NCBI GenBank assembly: GCA_003567135.1
Contig: PXAI01000179.1
Coordinates: 1-16,438 of the forward strand
DNA length: 16,438 nt
Origin: Balneolia bacterium
Lineage (GTDB): Bacteria; Bacteroidota; Rhodothermia; Balneolales; Cyclonatronaceae
Direction of reading: 5' to 3'
Under the pieces are notes generated by a model. It saw only the letters and a program-made list of their open reading frames with translations, did not search any database and had not been told where the DNA came from. Positions 1-7,157 of this stretch are shown here, one piece after another. The position numbers were made by a program, and so were the translations under genes. The first letter of the stretch is position 1; each line of letters starts with the position of its first letter.

Positions 1-2
1 AC

Positions 3-572
3 GTCTCTACCTGGAATCCTCTGGCACTTCCACTCAATACCACGACACCACCGATCGGTGAACCGATCTTCGCAATAGGTGACCCCCTTGGACTTCGAGG
101 TACCGTGTCAAACGGTATTATAAGCGCCACTGGTCGTGTCTTCCGTGGCAACCGGTTTCACCAGTTCACCGCTCCTATTTCTCCCGGCAACAGCGGTGGC
201 CCGATCATTAACCGTGCGGGTGAAGTTCTCGGAATCTCGACCTTTCGGTACACCGAGGGGCAGAACATTAACTTCGCCATTCCGGCCGATGTCGTTGCCG
301 ACAGGCTTTCTTTTGAGTCGAATGTCGCCTCCATTCCCATGCTGCAGTCCGGCCGTTTCGATGCGCAACACGCCCAGACCCAGCCCCCGGATTTAACGGA
401 TGATGATGATACTCCTCCGCCGCAGGGCCAGCCCACAGCCCGCGTAGCCCCGACCTGGTCGTTCCGGGACGTTTTACCCATCGATTCGCTGCAATCGGCC
501 TTCGGCGAACCAGTAGAAGAGTGGGGTGTCAACTTCGCACTTGGGTACAGCATTCCAATAGAGCGGCTGTGA
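3..572 (+). CDS. Trypsin-like serine protease (HtrA/DegP-type S1C domain), 5'-truncated by window edge
   Basis: The reading frame is open from the left edge, so the gene begins outside the window; 189 codons are visible. Residues IGEPIFAIGDPLGLRGTVSNGIISATGR (split here over about visible residues 19-46) match the conserved HtrA strand upstream of the catalytic serine, and SPGNSGGP carries the nucleophile at about visible residue 64. The following NFAIPADVV is the usual end of an HtrA protease domain. The catalytic His and Asp would lie upstream and cannot be checked. After the domain there is no PDZ domain; instead an Asp- and Pro-rich linker (DDDDTPPP) leads to a short tail of about 40 residues. 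HtrA-type proteases act in the envelope on misfolded proteins. The nearest GTG/ATG inside the frame (105) falls in mid-domain and is not the start. No functional link to the neighbouring sugar genes is evident. Confidence 0.85.
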   Translation, partial: VSTWNPLALPLNTTTPPIGEPIFAIGDPLGLRGTVSNGIISATGRVFRGNRFHQFTAPISPGNSGGPIINRAGEVLGISTFRYTEGQNINFAIPADVVADRLSFESNVASIPMLQSGRFDAQHAQTQPPDLTDDDDTPPPQGQPTARVAPTWSFRDVLPIDSLQSAFGEPVEEWGVNFALGYSIPIERL

Positions 573-700
573 ATGGAGCATGTTACGCCACACCTGTACA
601 CAACAAGTCAGTCTGTAATCATCTACTCGGGGTTGCCATCATCTACCAAACCTCGCGGTACTCCCGAAAGTCATCATAGCCGCATGTGTTACGGCGAGCA

Positions 701-1705
701 TTAATCCGACGTTCCCATTGGCGACGGCAAGATCTTTTCGCGAAGCCAATGCGATGCTTCAATTGGATCTCCCCGACGGATCAAGCCCCGGATTTGCACG
801 ATCGTTTCCTCACACATAAACTGCTCAAGACTTCGTAAGAACTGAACGCTCGCATTAATGGCTCCTGCCCCGTCCTCTCGATATGGGTACTGATCCATTG
901 AGTACCAACCCGTATATCCCGTCTCTCGCAGCCAGTAAAGCATCTCGATGTACTCGACCAAGTGTACACTCCCGACAATCATGTCGTCATCCCAGTAGCG
1001 ATAGTTATCATTAAAATGCATATGAAAGAGCTTATTACCCCGCTCCTGCAAGATAACGATTGACTCGGAAACATTTTCGTAGGCATAGAGCGCGTGTCCG
1101 ACGTCAATACAGACCCCAACGTTGTCCAGCCCGGTGTCTTCGGCTACCAGTAACGTGTCAGCCGCTCTCGCCAGGAAGGAATGTGTACGCGGCTCCTTCG
1201 GCTTATACTCAAGGGCAAACTTGATCATAGGAAATTGGCTCGCTACCTCTTTCACTCCGTCGGTAAACCAGCGGCGTTCCTGCCGAAAGTCAGACTGAAG
1301 TGAATAATCATACCCATCCTGGCCAGGCCAGATATTAAGAAGAGGGCAACCCATTTCGAGGGCAATCTGTGCAGCTTCGACTGCAGCCTCAATAGCCTGC
1401 TTGCGTACTGAAGAGTCCTTCGCAGCAAAGCTGCCGTTTGCCCAACGTTTCTGGCTAAAAAGGTCCGGGATGATGGAGACACAGGTCAGACCATTCTGAG
1501 CCAGAATCTCCTTCATTCGGCTGGAGTTCTCGGGAGTAATATCCCAAGACCCGACAAGCTCGATTCCGCTGACACCTTCGATGGTCGCCGCGGCCATTAT
1601 CATTTCTTCCTTAGGGGGCTGTACCTTGTATCCTGTTGAGAGAAACCGATCATTCGTGTTTCCCAAGTTTCCAAGAATAACCGAATATCTAATTGAAGTA
1701 CTCAC
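701..1705 (-). CDS. Sugar phosphate isomerase/epimerase-like TIM-barrel protein (AP endonuclease 2 superfamily)
   Basis: A 334-residue protein of the xylose-isomerase-like TIM-barrel fold. The expected metal ligands are visible in order: E166 in ALEYKPKEPR, D201 and H204 in CIDVGHA, H228/H230 and D233 in FHMHFND, H248, and D271 in SMDQYP. This spacing resembles the two-metal site of Pseudomonas stutzeri-type L-rhamnose isomerase and D-tagatose epimerases. It would interconvert a free sugar or ketosugar in the cytoplasm; the substrate is not determined. The same superfamily includes the catalytic subunit of C-glycoside deglycosidases, so a lyase role is an alternative. The start is GTG at 1705, preceded by GGAAGG (1720-1715, spacing 9); no in-frame ATG lies nearer to the conserved N-terminus. 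It is the last gene of the minus-strand operon, 90 bp after the cupin gene. No clear terminator was seen in 573-700. Confidence 0.85.
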   Translation of the reverse strand: MSTSIRYSVILGNLGNTNDRFLSTGYKVQPPKEEMIMAAATIEGVSGIELVGSWDITPENSSRMKEILAQNGLTCVSIIPDLFSQKRWANGSFAAKDSSVRKQAIEAAVEAAQIALEMGCPLLNIWPGQDGYDYSLQSDFRQERRWFTDGVKEVASQFPMIKFALEYKPKEPRTHSFLARAADTLLVAEDTGLDNVGVCIDVGHALYAYENVSESIVILQERGNKLFHMHFNDNYRYWDDDMIVGSVHLVEYIEMLYWLRETGYTGWYSMDQYPYREDGAGAINASVQFLRSLEQFMCEETIVQIRGLIRRGDPIEASHWLREKILPSPMGTSD

Positions 1706-1795
1706 TTAACATATCCTTCCTTTTTCGAGCGGTCTGTAAGAATAGGTGACTACGACCAGCTTATCGTCAATCGCAAACCCTAATGCAGCCGTCTA

Positions 1796-3034
1796 TTAGC
1801 CATCGACACTATCCTCGTGTACAACATCCACTAAATCTGGGTTTCCCCCAGAAAAATGCTTTAGGATTACAATCGGATCAGATAGCGACCGGTTTTTAAT
1901 CTCGATGCCCTCCGTGGCAGCAATCTCGCTCACGAAGTATTCATCTGAGGTTAACGAGCCGAAGCGAATTAGCGCCGGCGTTTCGATATCCCATTGACCG
2001 AACAGGCCGTGTCCTTGAACGACGCACATACCATACGCAGCCGAGTCTCGGATGGTTACTGTTGTTCCAGGGAAGACCGTTAGCTCCTTCGCCGAGAAGT
2101 GCGGCGACTTGTAGCATATCCAGTTCTCCTCATATCCCTCCCGATGCATTTCCTCTGTGTCCCGGACTGGACGTGGCATCATAAAGTGGCGTGTGGAGAA
2201 ATCCGGTTTCACGTTCAAGTCCCAGTCGATTACCTCGACGAGATACTCGAAATCTCCCATTTTTTCGGGCGGTGAATTCTTCCACAATAACTCGTCATCG
2301 ATGACCGCATCATTCACTACGGACTCGTACATTGCGAACACATCCGATGCAACCTGGGGCTCATACGTACACAGGCTACCAGGAGCGTGGAGCAGACCTG
2401 GCGGAACATCCCAACCCGTGCCGGGTTGTAGTTTATAGGCGAGTGATAATTCGGTAATTCGGTTATCGCCGTTCTTGAAACCCATGAGAGCAGTCTTAAC
2501 CATGTCTTTGGTGACGCCGGGCTGAAGGCCAAAAAAAGTATAAGGGAACGCTCCGCCGTGATTATTGAGCTGAGGAGGAAAATAGTACGCTTCCGGTTTA
2601 CCCGATTCTCCCACCAACGCTGCGTGCTCGTCTCTATGGTGAATGTGAAAAGGCAAGGGCCCTTTGTTGTCGAAGAACTTCGAGTAAATGGGCCATCGAC
2701 CAGACTCGTTCCATGTTCGTTCTCCAATCAGATCCCCTTTCAGCACGTCAACAGCGTCACGAAGCAAAAAACGTTCGGTGTGAGATCGGTCTTGATAAAC
2801 GCCGAAACTAAGGCCTTCGAATGGCTCCGTTAATGGCCCGTTGTCAGCAACTGTCGTGGAAGACAACCACCGTTCATCGATGCCTCCTCGGATACCTCCG
2901 AGGGCATAGTAGTCGTTCGGATGTAGCTTGATTCGGCGGCCTGGCACGCAGAAAGATCTAGGCACCCAAGTAGGTGCCAAGCGCAATACCCCTTTTCCAC
3001 TTTCAATAGCGTGTTCGATCAGTGACTTGTCCAT
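1796..3034 (-). CDS. Mannose-6-phosphate isomerase-like cupin protein
   Basis: A 412-residue protein with a bicupin look. The first half holds a class I phosphomannose-isomerase-like metal site: H130 and H132 in FHIHHRDEHA (at the place of Gln and His of ManA), E148 in GKPEAYYF and H216 in VPPGLLHAPG. A second beta-rich segment, about residues 305-395, looks like a second cupin without an obvious metal site. Class I PMIs interconvert mannose 6-phosphate and fructose 6-phosphate; this protein is divergent enough that another sugar isomerisation or epimerisation is equally likely. The ATG at 3034 has GGAG about 7 bases upstream, and that ribosome site overlaps the stop of the preceding glycosidase gene (gap 9 bp), so the two are probably translationally coupled. 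The paired TIM-barrel isomerase downstream suggests sequential steps on the same sugar. The fold is fairly certain and the reaction is not. Confidence 0.75.
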   Translation of the reverse strand: MDKSLIEHAIESGKGVLRLAPTWVPRSFCVPGRRIKLHPNDYYALGGIRGGIDERWLSSTTVADNGPLTEPFEGLSFGVYQDRSHTERFLLRDAVDVLKGDLIGERTWNESGRWPIYSKFFDNKGPLPFHIHHRDEHAALVGESGKPEAYYFPPQLNNHGGAFPYTFFGLQPGVTKDMVKTALMGFKNGDNRITELSLAYKLQPGTGWDVPPGLLHAPGSLCTYEPQVASDVFAMYESVVNDAVIDDELLWKNSPPEKMGDFEYLVEVIDWDLNVKPDFSTRHFMMPRPVRDTEEMHREGYEENWICYKSPHFSAKELTVFPGTTVTIRDSAAYGMCVVQGHGLFGQWDIETPALIRFGSLTSDEYFVSEIAATEGIEIKNRSLSDPIVILKHFSGGNPDLVDVVHEDSVDG

Positions 3035-3043
3035 GAATTTCTC

Positions 3044-5161
3044 CTATCGACTACATGTGATTTCTATTGCAGCGTACGTTTCAATACGTTCGACAGAGTA
3101 CCGAATACGGCCACTCTCCCGCGATACAGGAACGGTCATGCCGGTGAGAAGGTTTCGTGCCCTCGGCTCCCCGTCCCATGGAATACGAAGCTCAAACTGA
3201 GCGTTGTGTACAGGAACCGGCGGCAGTTGGCTCTGAAAGTTGACGGTGTGAACAATGCTTCGATTCAGGACAGCATCATCGAACACGGTGACTTCCACGC
3301 ATCCCGGAGCGTCAGTGACAACCGAAGAACGAGGTGCTTTTGCATACTCAAGTAACGCTAGCACTACATCAGAATCGTATGATAAGTCCGGTAATGCAGA
3401 ACAGTAGATAACTCTTCCTTCTCCATATTCGTTCAGAACAACAGCCGGATTGTTGGTATCGCGTCCCGGCGGATTACTGTGAATGGATGAATAGAGCGAG
3501 CGGTCTGAAGGATCGTTGAACGGTAGCGTTAGATATCCTAGAGTGGAAGCTGTGTCATGAACCTTCAAGCACAGTTGCTGGCCATTGATGCCGACAGGAT
3601 TCGTCGCACTGTAAGGAATGAACAGATCCTCGTTCCCATCTGCTGGACGTATATAGGTAAACTGCTCGTCAGTGTATCCCTCAAGTGAAACACCCAACAG
3701 TGACGCCATTCTGCCATCCGTTCGCGGTCGTCCGTATCTATTCATTGTAGCTATCTCGCCTGCTGCGAAAAGGACGCCTCCAGACGACACATAATGACGA
3801 AGTGCCTCAATCTCAACGTCGTCCAAGTATGCCGCGTTGGCAAGCAACACAACCGAGTAATCCCCCAGATGTACTAACGCGTTGCGCAAGACCACTCCGT
3901 ACGGTATATGGTGACTCATAAGCATTTTCGAACACGCCAGTACACTTTGGGCATGCTCGGAGGGGTGATCAACGAATATAGCATCAGCCGAAAAGGGGTT
4001 ATTGGCACCGCTGCCAGGCAAGATGGTTTCGGCTTTGGCGTGAAGAGGAACTCTGGACTCCATACTCATGTACACGCCGTACTCACGACGCATTATCGGA
4101 TTACCTTTACACAAGACCGGCTCAAGTTCCGAGATTTTCGAGTAAATCGGATTCATATTCTCGTATACCCGTTCGTCGAGTGTGCCGTCTGGATTCATTG
4201 CGTCGATGAACAGGAAGCCACCACCGTTCGCGATGGCGCTCATAGCTTGTAGCTCAAGCTCGCTTGAGGACTTCGTGGTGGTATGGAAGCGCAAGTCGGG
4301 GCAGCGTGACGTCATGTATTCGAATGGAAGATTCGTACTTAGTGTGTAGAATACTTTCGAAGAAAATGAGTGCCGTAATGAGTCGCCGTACAAGTCAGCC
4401 GACATGAAGTCTCCAGCTTTCGCAAGCTCGACACATCCACAGAGCTTCCAGTTCGATAGAAAAGCGTTTCCTTGATGCGCGACGGTAAGGTGACAATCAG
4501 CATTCTTGACTAAACCTGAGGCGAACTCACCGAAATCGCTGATCCAGCGTTCGCGAGTCCTCTGAAAGTGGACCCAGTCTTCGTTTCGCCAGTCGATAAC
4601 TGTTGGAATTTCCCTATCACATTCGTTCTTGTAACGCTTCTGACACGAGTAGCACGCACAAATTTCGGGCCAGAAGGTCATGTCGAACCATACACCCACG
4701 AAACTATACCTGTTCAACAATTCGCTGACTTGTGCTTCTACGAAGGTGCGATACTCAGGATTGTTTGGGCAGCATATGCCATAACGTCGATTGCGAAGCC
4801 CGAAAAGGGATTCACCACTATAAGACACTTGTCGCCAGCTCTCGTGCTTTTCTGCTTCAATAGAGTTAAAAATCAGTGAGTAGTAGAGTTCCACATCGAT
4901 ATCTGCACTCTGCAGTTTGTCGATGAGGTCTCTCAGGAAGTCTTGGCCCGCTAATGACGGGTGTACGGTGCCTGACATCGTTGGCCAGTAGCAGTATCCA
5001 ACATGTGAGTTGGCGTAAACCAGAGCCGTTTTAACTCGAGACGTAACCAGGTTCCGAACGTATTCGTTTGAGTCGAGTTTCGACAGGAACCGGCTGTCCC
5101 ATCCGTGAATATGCATGTCAATCAGGTTTCTACGGAGCGATTTCTGGTACCACTTCTTCAT
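3044..5161 (-). CDS. GHL6/GH42-like putative glycoside hydrolase with amidotransferase-like domain
   Basis: A 705-residue protein without a signal peptide, so probably cytoplasmic. The N-terminal TIM barrel (about residues 10-345) carries GVWFDMTFWP with a candidate catalytic Asp160, immediately followed by a C-x-C-x2-C cluster (C168, C170, C173) of the kind seen in GH42-related and 'hypothetical glycosyl hydrolase 6' proteins, where it can bind zinc. Residues about 360-475 (DYSVVLLANAAYLDDVE, then SSGGVLFAAGE) look like the class I glutamine-amidotransferase-like/trimerisation domain of beta-galactosidase families, and the remaining 220 residues are a beta-sandwich-like tail. The family is poorly characterised; galactosidase or fucosidase activity is possible, but the substrate cannot be read from sequence. 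It is the first gene of the minus-strand operon: ATG at 5161 with AAGG about 10 bases upstream, behind a promoter and MarR-like operator. Confidence 0.7.
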   Translation of the reverse strand: MKKWYQKSLRRNLIDMHIHGWDSRFLSKLDSNEYVRNLVTSRVKTALVYANSHVGYCYWPTMSGTVHPSLAGQDFLRDLIDKLQSADIDVELYYSLIFNSIEAEKHESWRQVSYSGESLFGLRNRRYGICCPNNPEYRTFVEAQVSELLNRYSFVGVWFDMTFWPEICACYSCQKRYKNECDREIPTVIDWRNEDWVHFQRTRERWISDFGEFASGLVKNADCHLTVAHQGNAFLSNWKLCGCVELAKAGDFMSADLYGDSLRHSFSSKVFYTLSTNLPFEYMTSRCPDLRFHTTTKSSSELELQAMSAIANGGGFLFIDAMNPDGTLDERVYENMNPIYSKISELEPVLCKGNPIMRREYGVYMSMESRVPLHAKAETILPGSGANNPFSADAIFVDHPSEHAQSVLACSKMLMSHHIPYGVVLRNALVHLGDYSVVLLANAAYLDDVEIEALRHYVSSGGVLFAAGEIATMNRYGRPRTDGRMASLLGVSLEGYTDEQFTYIRPADGNEDLFIPYSATNPVGINGQQLCLKVHDTASTLGYLTLPFNDPSDRSLYSSIHSNPPGRDTNNPAVVLNEYGEGRVIYCSALPDLSYDSDVVLALLEYAKAPRSSVVTDAPGCVEVTVFDDAVLNRSIVHTVNFQSQLPPVPVHNAQFELRIPWDGEPRARNLLTGMTVPVSRESGRIRYSVERIETYAAIEITCSR

Positions 5162-5184
5162 GATACGACTACCTTCTTAATATA

Positions 5185-5213
5185 TCGCAAACGAATATAT
5201 CGTTTGCGAACAA
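5185..5213. promoter_or_regulatory. Inverted repeat and MarR-like operator at the glycosidase promoter
   Basis: TCGCAAACGA (5185-5194) and TCGTTTGCGA (5200-5209) are perfect 10-bp arms around ATATA. Shifted slightly, the minus-strand reading of 5213-5196, TTGTTCGCAAACGATATA, matches the palindrome in front of the MarR gene at 13 of 18 positions, including TTGTTCG and AACGA. The site overlaps the end of the predicted -10 box and the expected transcription start, a typical repressor position. A further half-site, TGTTCGTT on the minus strand (5249-5242), lies just upstream of the -35. The repeats are directly seen; binding by the MarR protein is inferred. Confidence 0.65.
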
Positions 5214-5240
5214 GTATGGCACGTATTCGGCACATGTCAA
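5213..5240 (-). promoter_or_regulatory. Sigma-70-type promoter of the glycosidase/cupin/isomerase operon
   Basis: On the minus strand, TTGACA (5240-5235) is followed after 16 bp by CATACT (5218-5213, 4 of 6 matches to TATAAT). Transcription would begin near 5206, inside the inverted repeat, leaving a leader of about 45 bases that contains the AAGG ribosome site before the ATG at 5161. Confidence 0.55.
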
Positions 5241-5392
5241 GAACGAACATCCGCCTGCATCAAATGTAACGAGTGAATGATAGTCCATGTCGAATCGAAC
5301 TGGAGGCGTTTCAGAATTGGCTCTCTTCTGACCATCGGGTGGACTGTCTGCAATGGGAATTCCGATCTACGCTGATGTGACGCAATTCATCC

Positions 5393-5420
5393 TTGACATC
5401 GAAGCAATCAATGGTAAAGT
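5393..5420 (+). promoter_or_regulatory. Sigma-70-type promoter of the hydrolase/transporter operon
   Basis: TTGACA (5393-5398) and TAAAGT (5415-5420, 4 of 6 matches) are separated by 16 bp. Transcription would start near 5427, giving a leader of about 45 bases with ACGGAG as ribosome binding site for the ATG at 5472. Both operons thus have the same promoter architecture. Confidence 0.55.
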
Positions 5421-5436
5421 AATAACGATCTATAAA

Positions 5437-5457
5437 GAACAAATCGATATAGAACAA
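5437..5457. promoter_or_regulatory. Pair of GAACAA half-sites downstream of the transporter promoter
   Basis: GAACAA occurs at 5437-5442 and again at 5452-5457, each within a longer imperfect direct repeat (TATAAAGAACAAA and TATAGAACAAA). GAACAA is the outer half of the palindrome in front of the MarR gene. The copies are direct, 15 bp apart, and lie at about +10 to +30 of the predicted transcript, where a repressor could block. The match is weaker than at the other promoter. Confidence 0.35.
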
Positions 5458-5471
5458 AAAACGGAGATTGT

Positions 5472-6293
5472 ATGGCTGTGATGTCAGTTGGATCGAGCGA
5501 AATCTACTACGAGTTACACGGTGCCGGTCCATTAGCTGTTTTTATCAGCGGATTAGGCTCTGACCACTCCGCCTGGTGTCCGGTCATAAGCGAACTGCGG
5601 TCCTCGTTTTCCTGCCTGGTCTACGATAACCGTGGCATCGGCAAGTCGTCTCTCGGGCTTGGCGAACGAAACTACTCTATCGAGCTCCTTGCGGACGATC
5701 TGAGGGATCTTCTCGATGTAGTTGGGGCCGAACGCGCGCACATCGTTGGCCAATCGATGGGCGGAACCGTCGCCCAGGCCTTCGCTCTTGCTTATCCCGA
5801 CCGTGTTGCATCGTTGGGGTTACACGTGACGTGGGCTCGTCTTAGGCCACGTCTTCGACTGATCTTCCAGGAACAACTCTACTATTCGAGAATCATGGAT
5901 CTACCTGATGTTGTTAGGCTGTTGGGGCCGTTGGTCTGGTCGGAGTATACACTTGAACATCGACAAGAGATGATCATGGAGCTTAGAAAGAATCGTCCGG
6001 CGACGATTGTCTCCCCGGACGTATACGAGCGGCAAACTCATGCGTGTCTTCAGTTCGACGCTCTCGAGTCCCTGAGCGAGTTAAATGTACCTACGCTAGT
6101 AACAGCGGCGTCGGAAGATCTTCTCGTGCCGGTAGAGTACGCCACCGAGATTGCGCGGGCAATTGAAGGCAGTCAGTATCACATCTTTGAACGATGTGGA
6201 CACGCGGTTACCCTGGAACGAGTGGAAGAATTCGTTTCGGTTGTTCACGAATTCATCCAGTCCGCACCTATAGGCAGGCAAAAATGTTCGTAG
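5472..6293 (+). CDS. Alpha/beta-hydrolase fold enzyme (esterase or enol-lactonase-like)
   Basis: A 273-residue alpha/beta hydrolase of about the usual length. The full triad is visible: nucleophile S95 in the elbow VGQSMGG, acid D216 in AASEDLLVP, and H244 in RCGHAVTLE. SGLGSD (residues 26-31) is at the oxyanion-hole position. The overall pattern resembles 3-oxoadipate enol-lactonase and related esterases; the exact substrate, an ester, a lactone or a C-C bond, is not determined. No signal peptide, so cytoplasmic. It is the first gene after the promoter at 5393-5420, starting at ATG 5472 with ACGGAG upstream, and it overlaps the next permease gene by 10 bp, so it is coupled to transporter synthesis. 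That position suggests it acts on the imported compound. Confidence 0.85.
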   Translation: MAVMSVGSSEIYYELHGAGPLAVFISGLGSDHSAWCPVISELRSSFSCLVYDNRGIGKSSLGLGERNYSIELLADDLRDLLDVVGAERAHIVGQSMGGTVAQAFALAYPDRVASLGLHVTWARLRPRLRLIFQEQLYYSRIMDLPDVVRLLGPLVWSEYTLEHRQEMIMELRKNRPATIVSPDVYERQTHACLQFDALESLSELNVPTLVTAASEDLLVPVEYATEIARAIEGSQYHIFERCGHAVTLERVEEFVSVVHEFIQSAPIGRQKCS

Positions 6294-7150
6294 AGTTATT
6301 TATCGATGGTCTATCCGTTGGGTCTATATATGCTCTGGTCTCAGTCGGGCTGGTGCTGGTCTTTCAGTCCACCCGCGCTTTGAACTTCAGTCATGGTGAT
6401 TTCATGATGATAAGCACTTTTGTCGCATACGCATTAGTCGTGCAGTTTGGAGTGCCATTCCTGTTCGCAATTCCTGTTGTTCTTGGATTCTCGGCGCTAT
6501 TAGGTGTCGTGGTAGAGCGTTTCGTTATAAGGCGGCTTATGTCCGGCTCGATGCCGGCGATCATTATGGCGACCCTGGGAATCGGGTATATGTTGCAGGG
6601 GACAGCATCGACAATCTGGACAGATGATATCTTTGCGTTTCCAAGACTATTTCCCGGTAGATTCGTCAATATCGCCGGTGTTCGGGTTACTCCTCAAAGT
6701 ATTGGGGTTGTAGTCACCACCATCCTTGTCATGGCAACGTTACATCTCTTCCTGACCAGAACAAAGCTTGGGACTGGTTTTCGCGCACTCACTCAGAATC
6801 GTACGGCTGCCGCACTTATGGGTGTACCAATCACCAGAATGTATGCACTTGCCTGGGCTATTGGTGGCGTGCTGGCCGCAATAGCAGGTGTGTTACTTGC
6901 ACCGACGCTATTCTTAAGCACAGGTATGAGCGAAATCACGTTTACGGCAATCATGTGTGCGATTATCGGTGGGTTTGGCAAAATCTATGGTGCGATAATC
7001 GGCGGGTATCTGGTTGGTATCTTCTCGTCGATTCTTCCGCTTTACATCCCCTCCGACCTCCAGGCAATTATCCCTTTTGTCTTGCTCATGGTTGTTCTGT
7101 TCATTCGCCCGACCGGTATACTTGGTGTCAAAACGATTAAGAAGGTGTAG
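6284..7150 (+). CDS. livH: Branched-chain amino acid-type (HAAT) ABC transporter permease, LivH family
   Basis: A 288-residue, highly hydrophobic protein of the usual LivH length, with about eight membrane segments. FVELFIDGLSVGSIYALVSVGLVLVFQSTRALNFSHGD is the standard LivH opening (shown by its key parts VGSIYAL and NFSHGD), and LTQNRTAAALMGVPI is the cytoplasmic loop that contacts the ATPase. The ATG at 6284 is chosen over an in-frame upstream start at 6194 because it fits the family N-terminus and has AGGCAGG a few bases upstream. It overlaps the end of the hydrolase gene by 10 bp. With the second permease it forms the membrane channel. The symbol denotes the family; the substrate need not be an amino acid, since HAAT systems also carry aromatic acids, urea and other small compounds. 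Confidence 0.9.
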   Translation: MFVELFIDGLSVGSIYALVSVGLVLVFQSTRALNFSHGDFMMISTFVAYALVVQFGVPFLFAIPVVLGFSALLGVVVERFVIRRLMSGSMPAIIMATLGIGYMLQGTASTIWTDDIFAFPRLFPGRFVNIAGVRVTPQSIGVVVTTILVMATLHLFLTRTKLGTGFRALTQNRTAAALMGVPITRMYALAWAIGGVLAAIAGVLLAPTLFLSTGMSEITFTAIMCAIIGGFGKIYGAIIGGYLVGIFSSILPLYIPSDLQAIIPFVLLMVVLFIRPTGILGVKTIKKV

Positions 7151-7157
7151 GAAAAAT

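Larger units (their letters stand above)
5162..5471. other. Divergent regulatory region between the two operons
   Basis: This 310-bp stretch holds no convincing gene. It carries the leader and promoter of the minus-strand glycosidase operon at its left end (5162-5250) and the promoter and leader of the plus-strand transporter operon at its right end (5393-5471). The middle part (about 5250-5390) shows only a short GGAATTCC palindrome (5356-5363), roughly 30 bases upstream of the plus-strand -35 box, which could be an activator site but is too short to claim. The two promoters are about 150 bp apart, so one regulator bound at both ends could act on both. Confidence 0.7.

Noticed and set aside
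158..601. 147-codon ORF antisense to the protease gene
   Set aside because: It is a mirror of a gene with clear protease motifs on the plus strand and has no family features of its own.
573..704. 43-codon ORF starting directly after the protease stop
   Set aside because: It has no ribosome site and no recognisable composition or motif, and it runs into the stop region of the opposite-strand isomerase gene.
5356..5363. GGAATTCC palindrome as an activator site
   Set aside because: Eight bases of palindrome is expected by chance, and no second copy is present.
6194..6283. Longer N-terminus for the LivH permease
   Set aside because: The added residues lie inside the hydrolase gene and do not fit the LivH family; a ribosome site precedes 6284.
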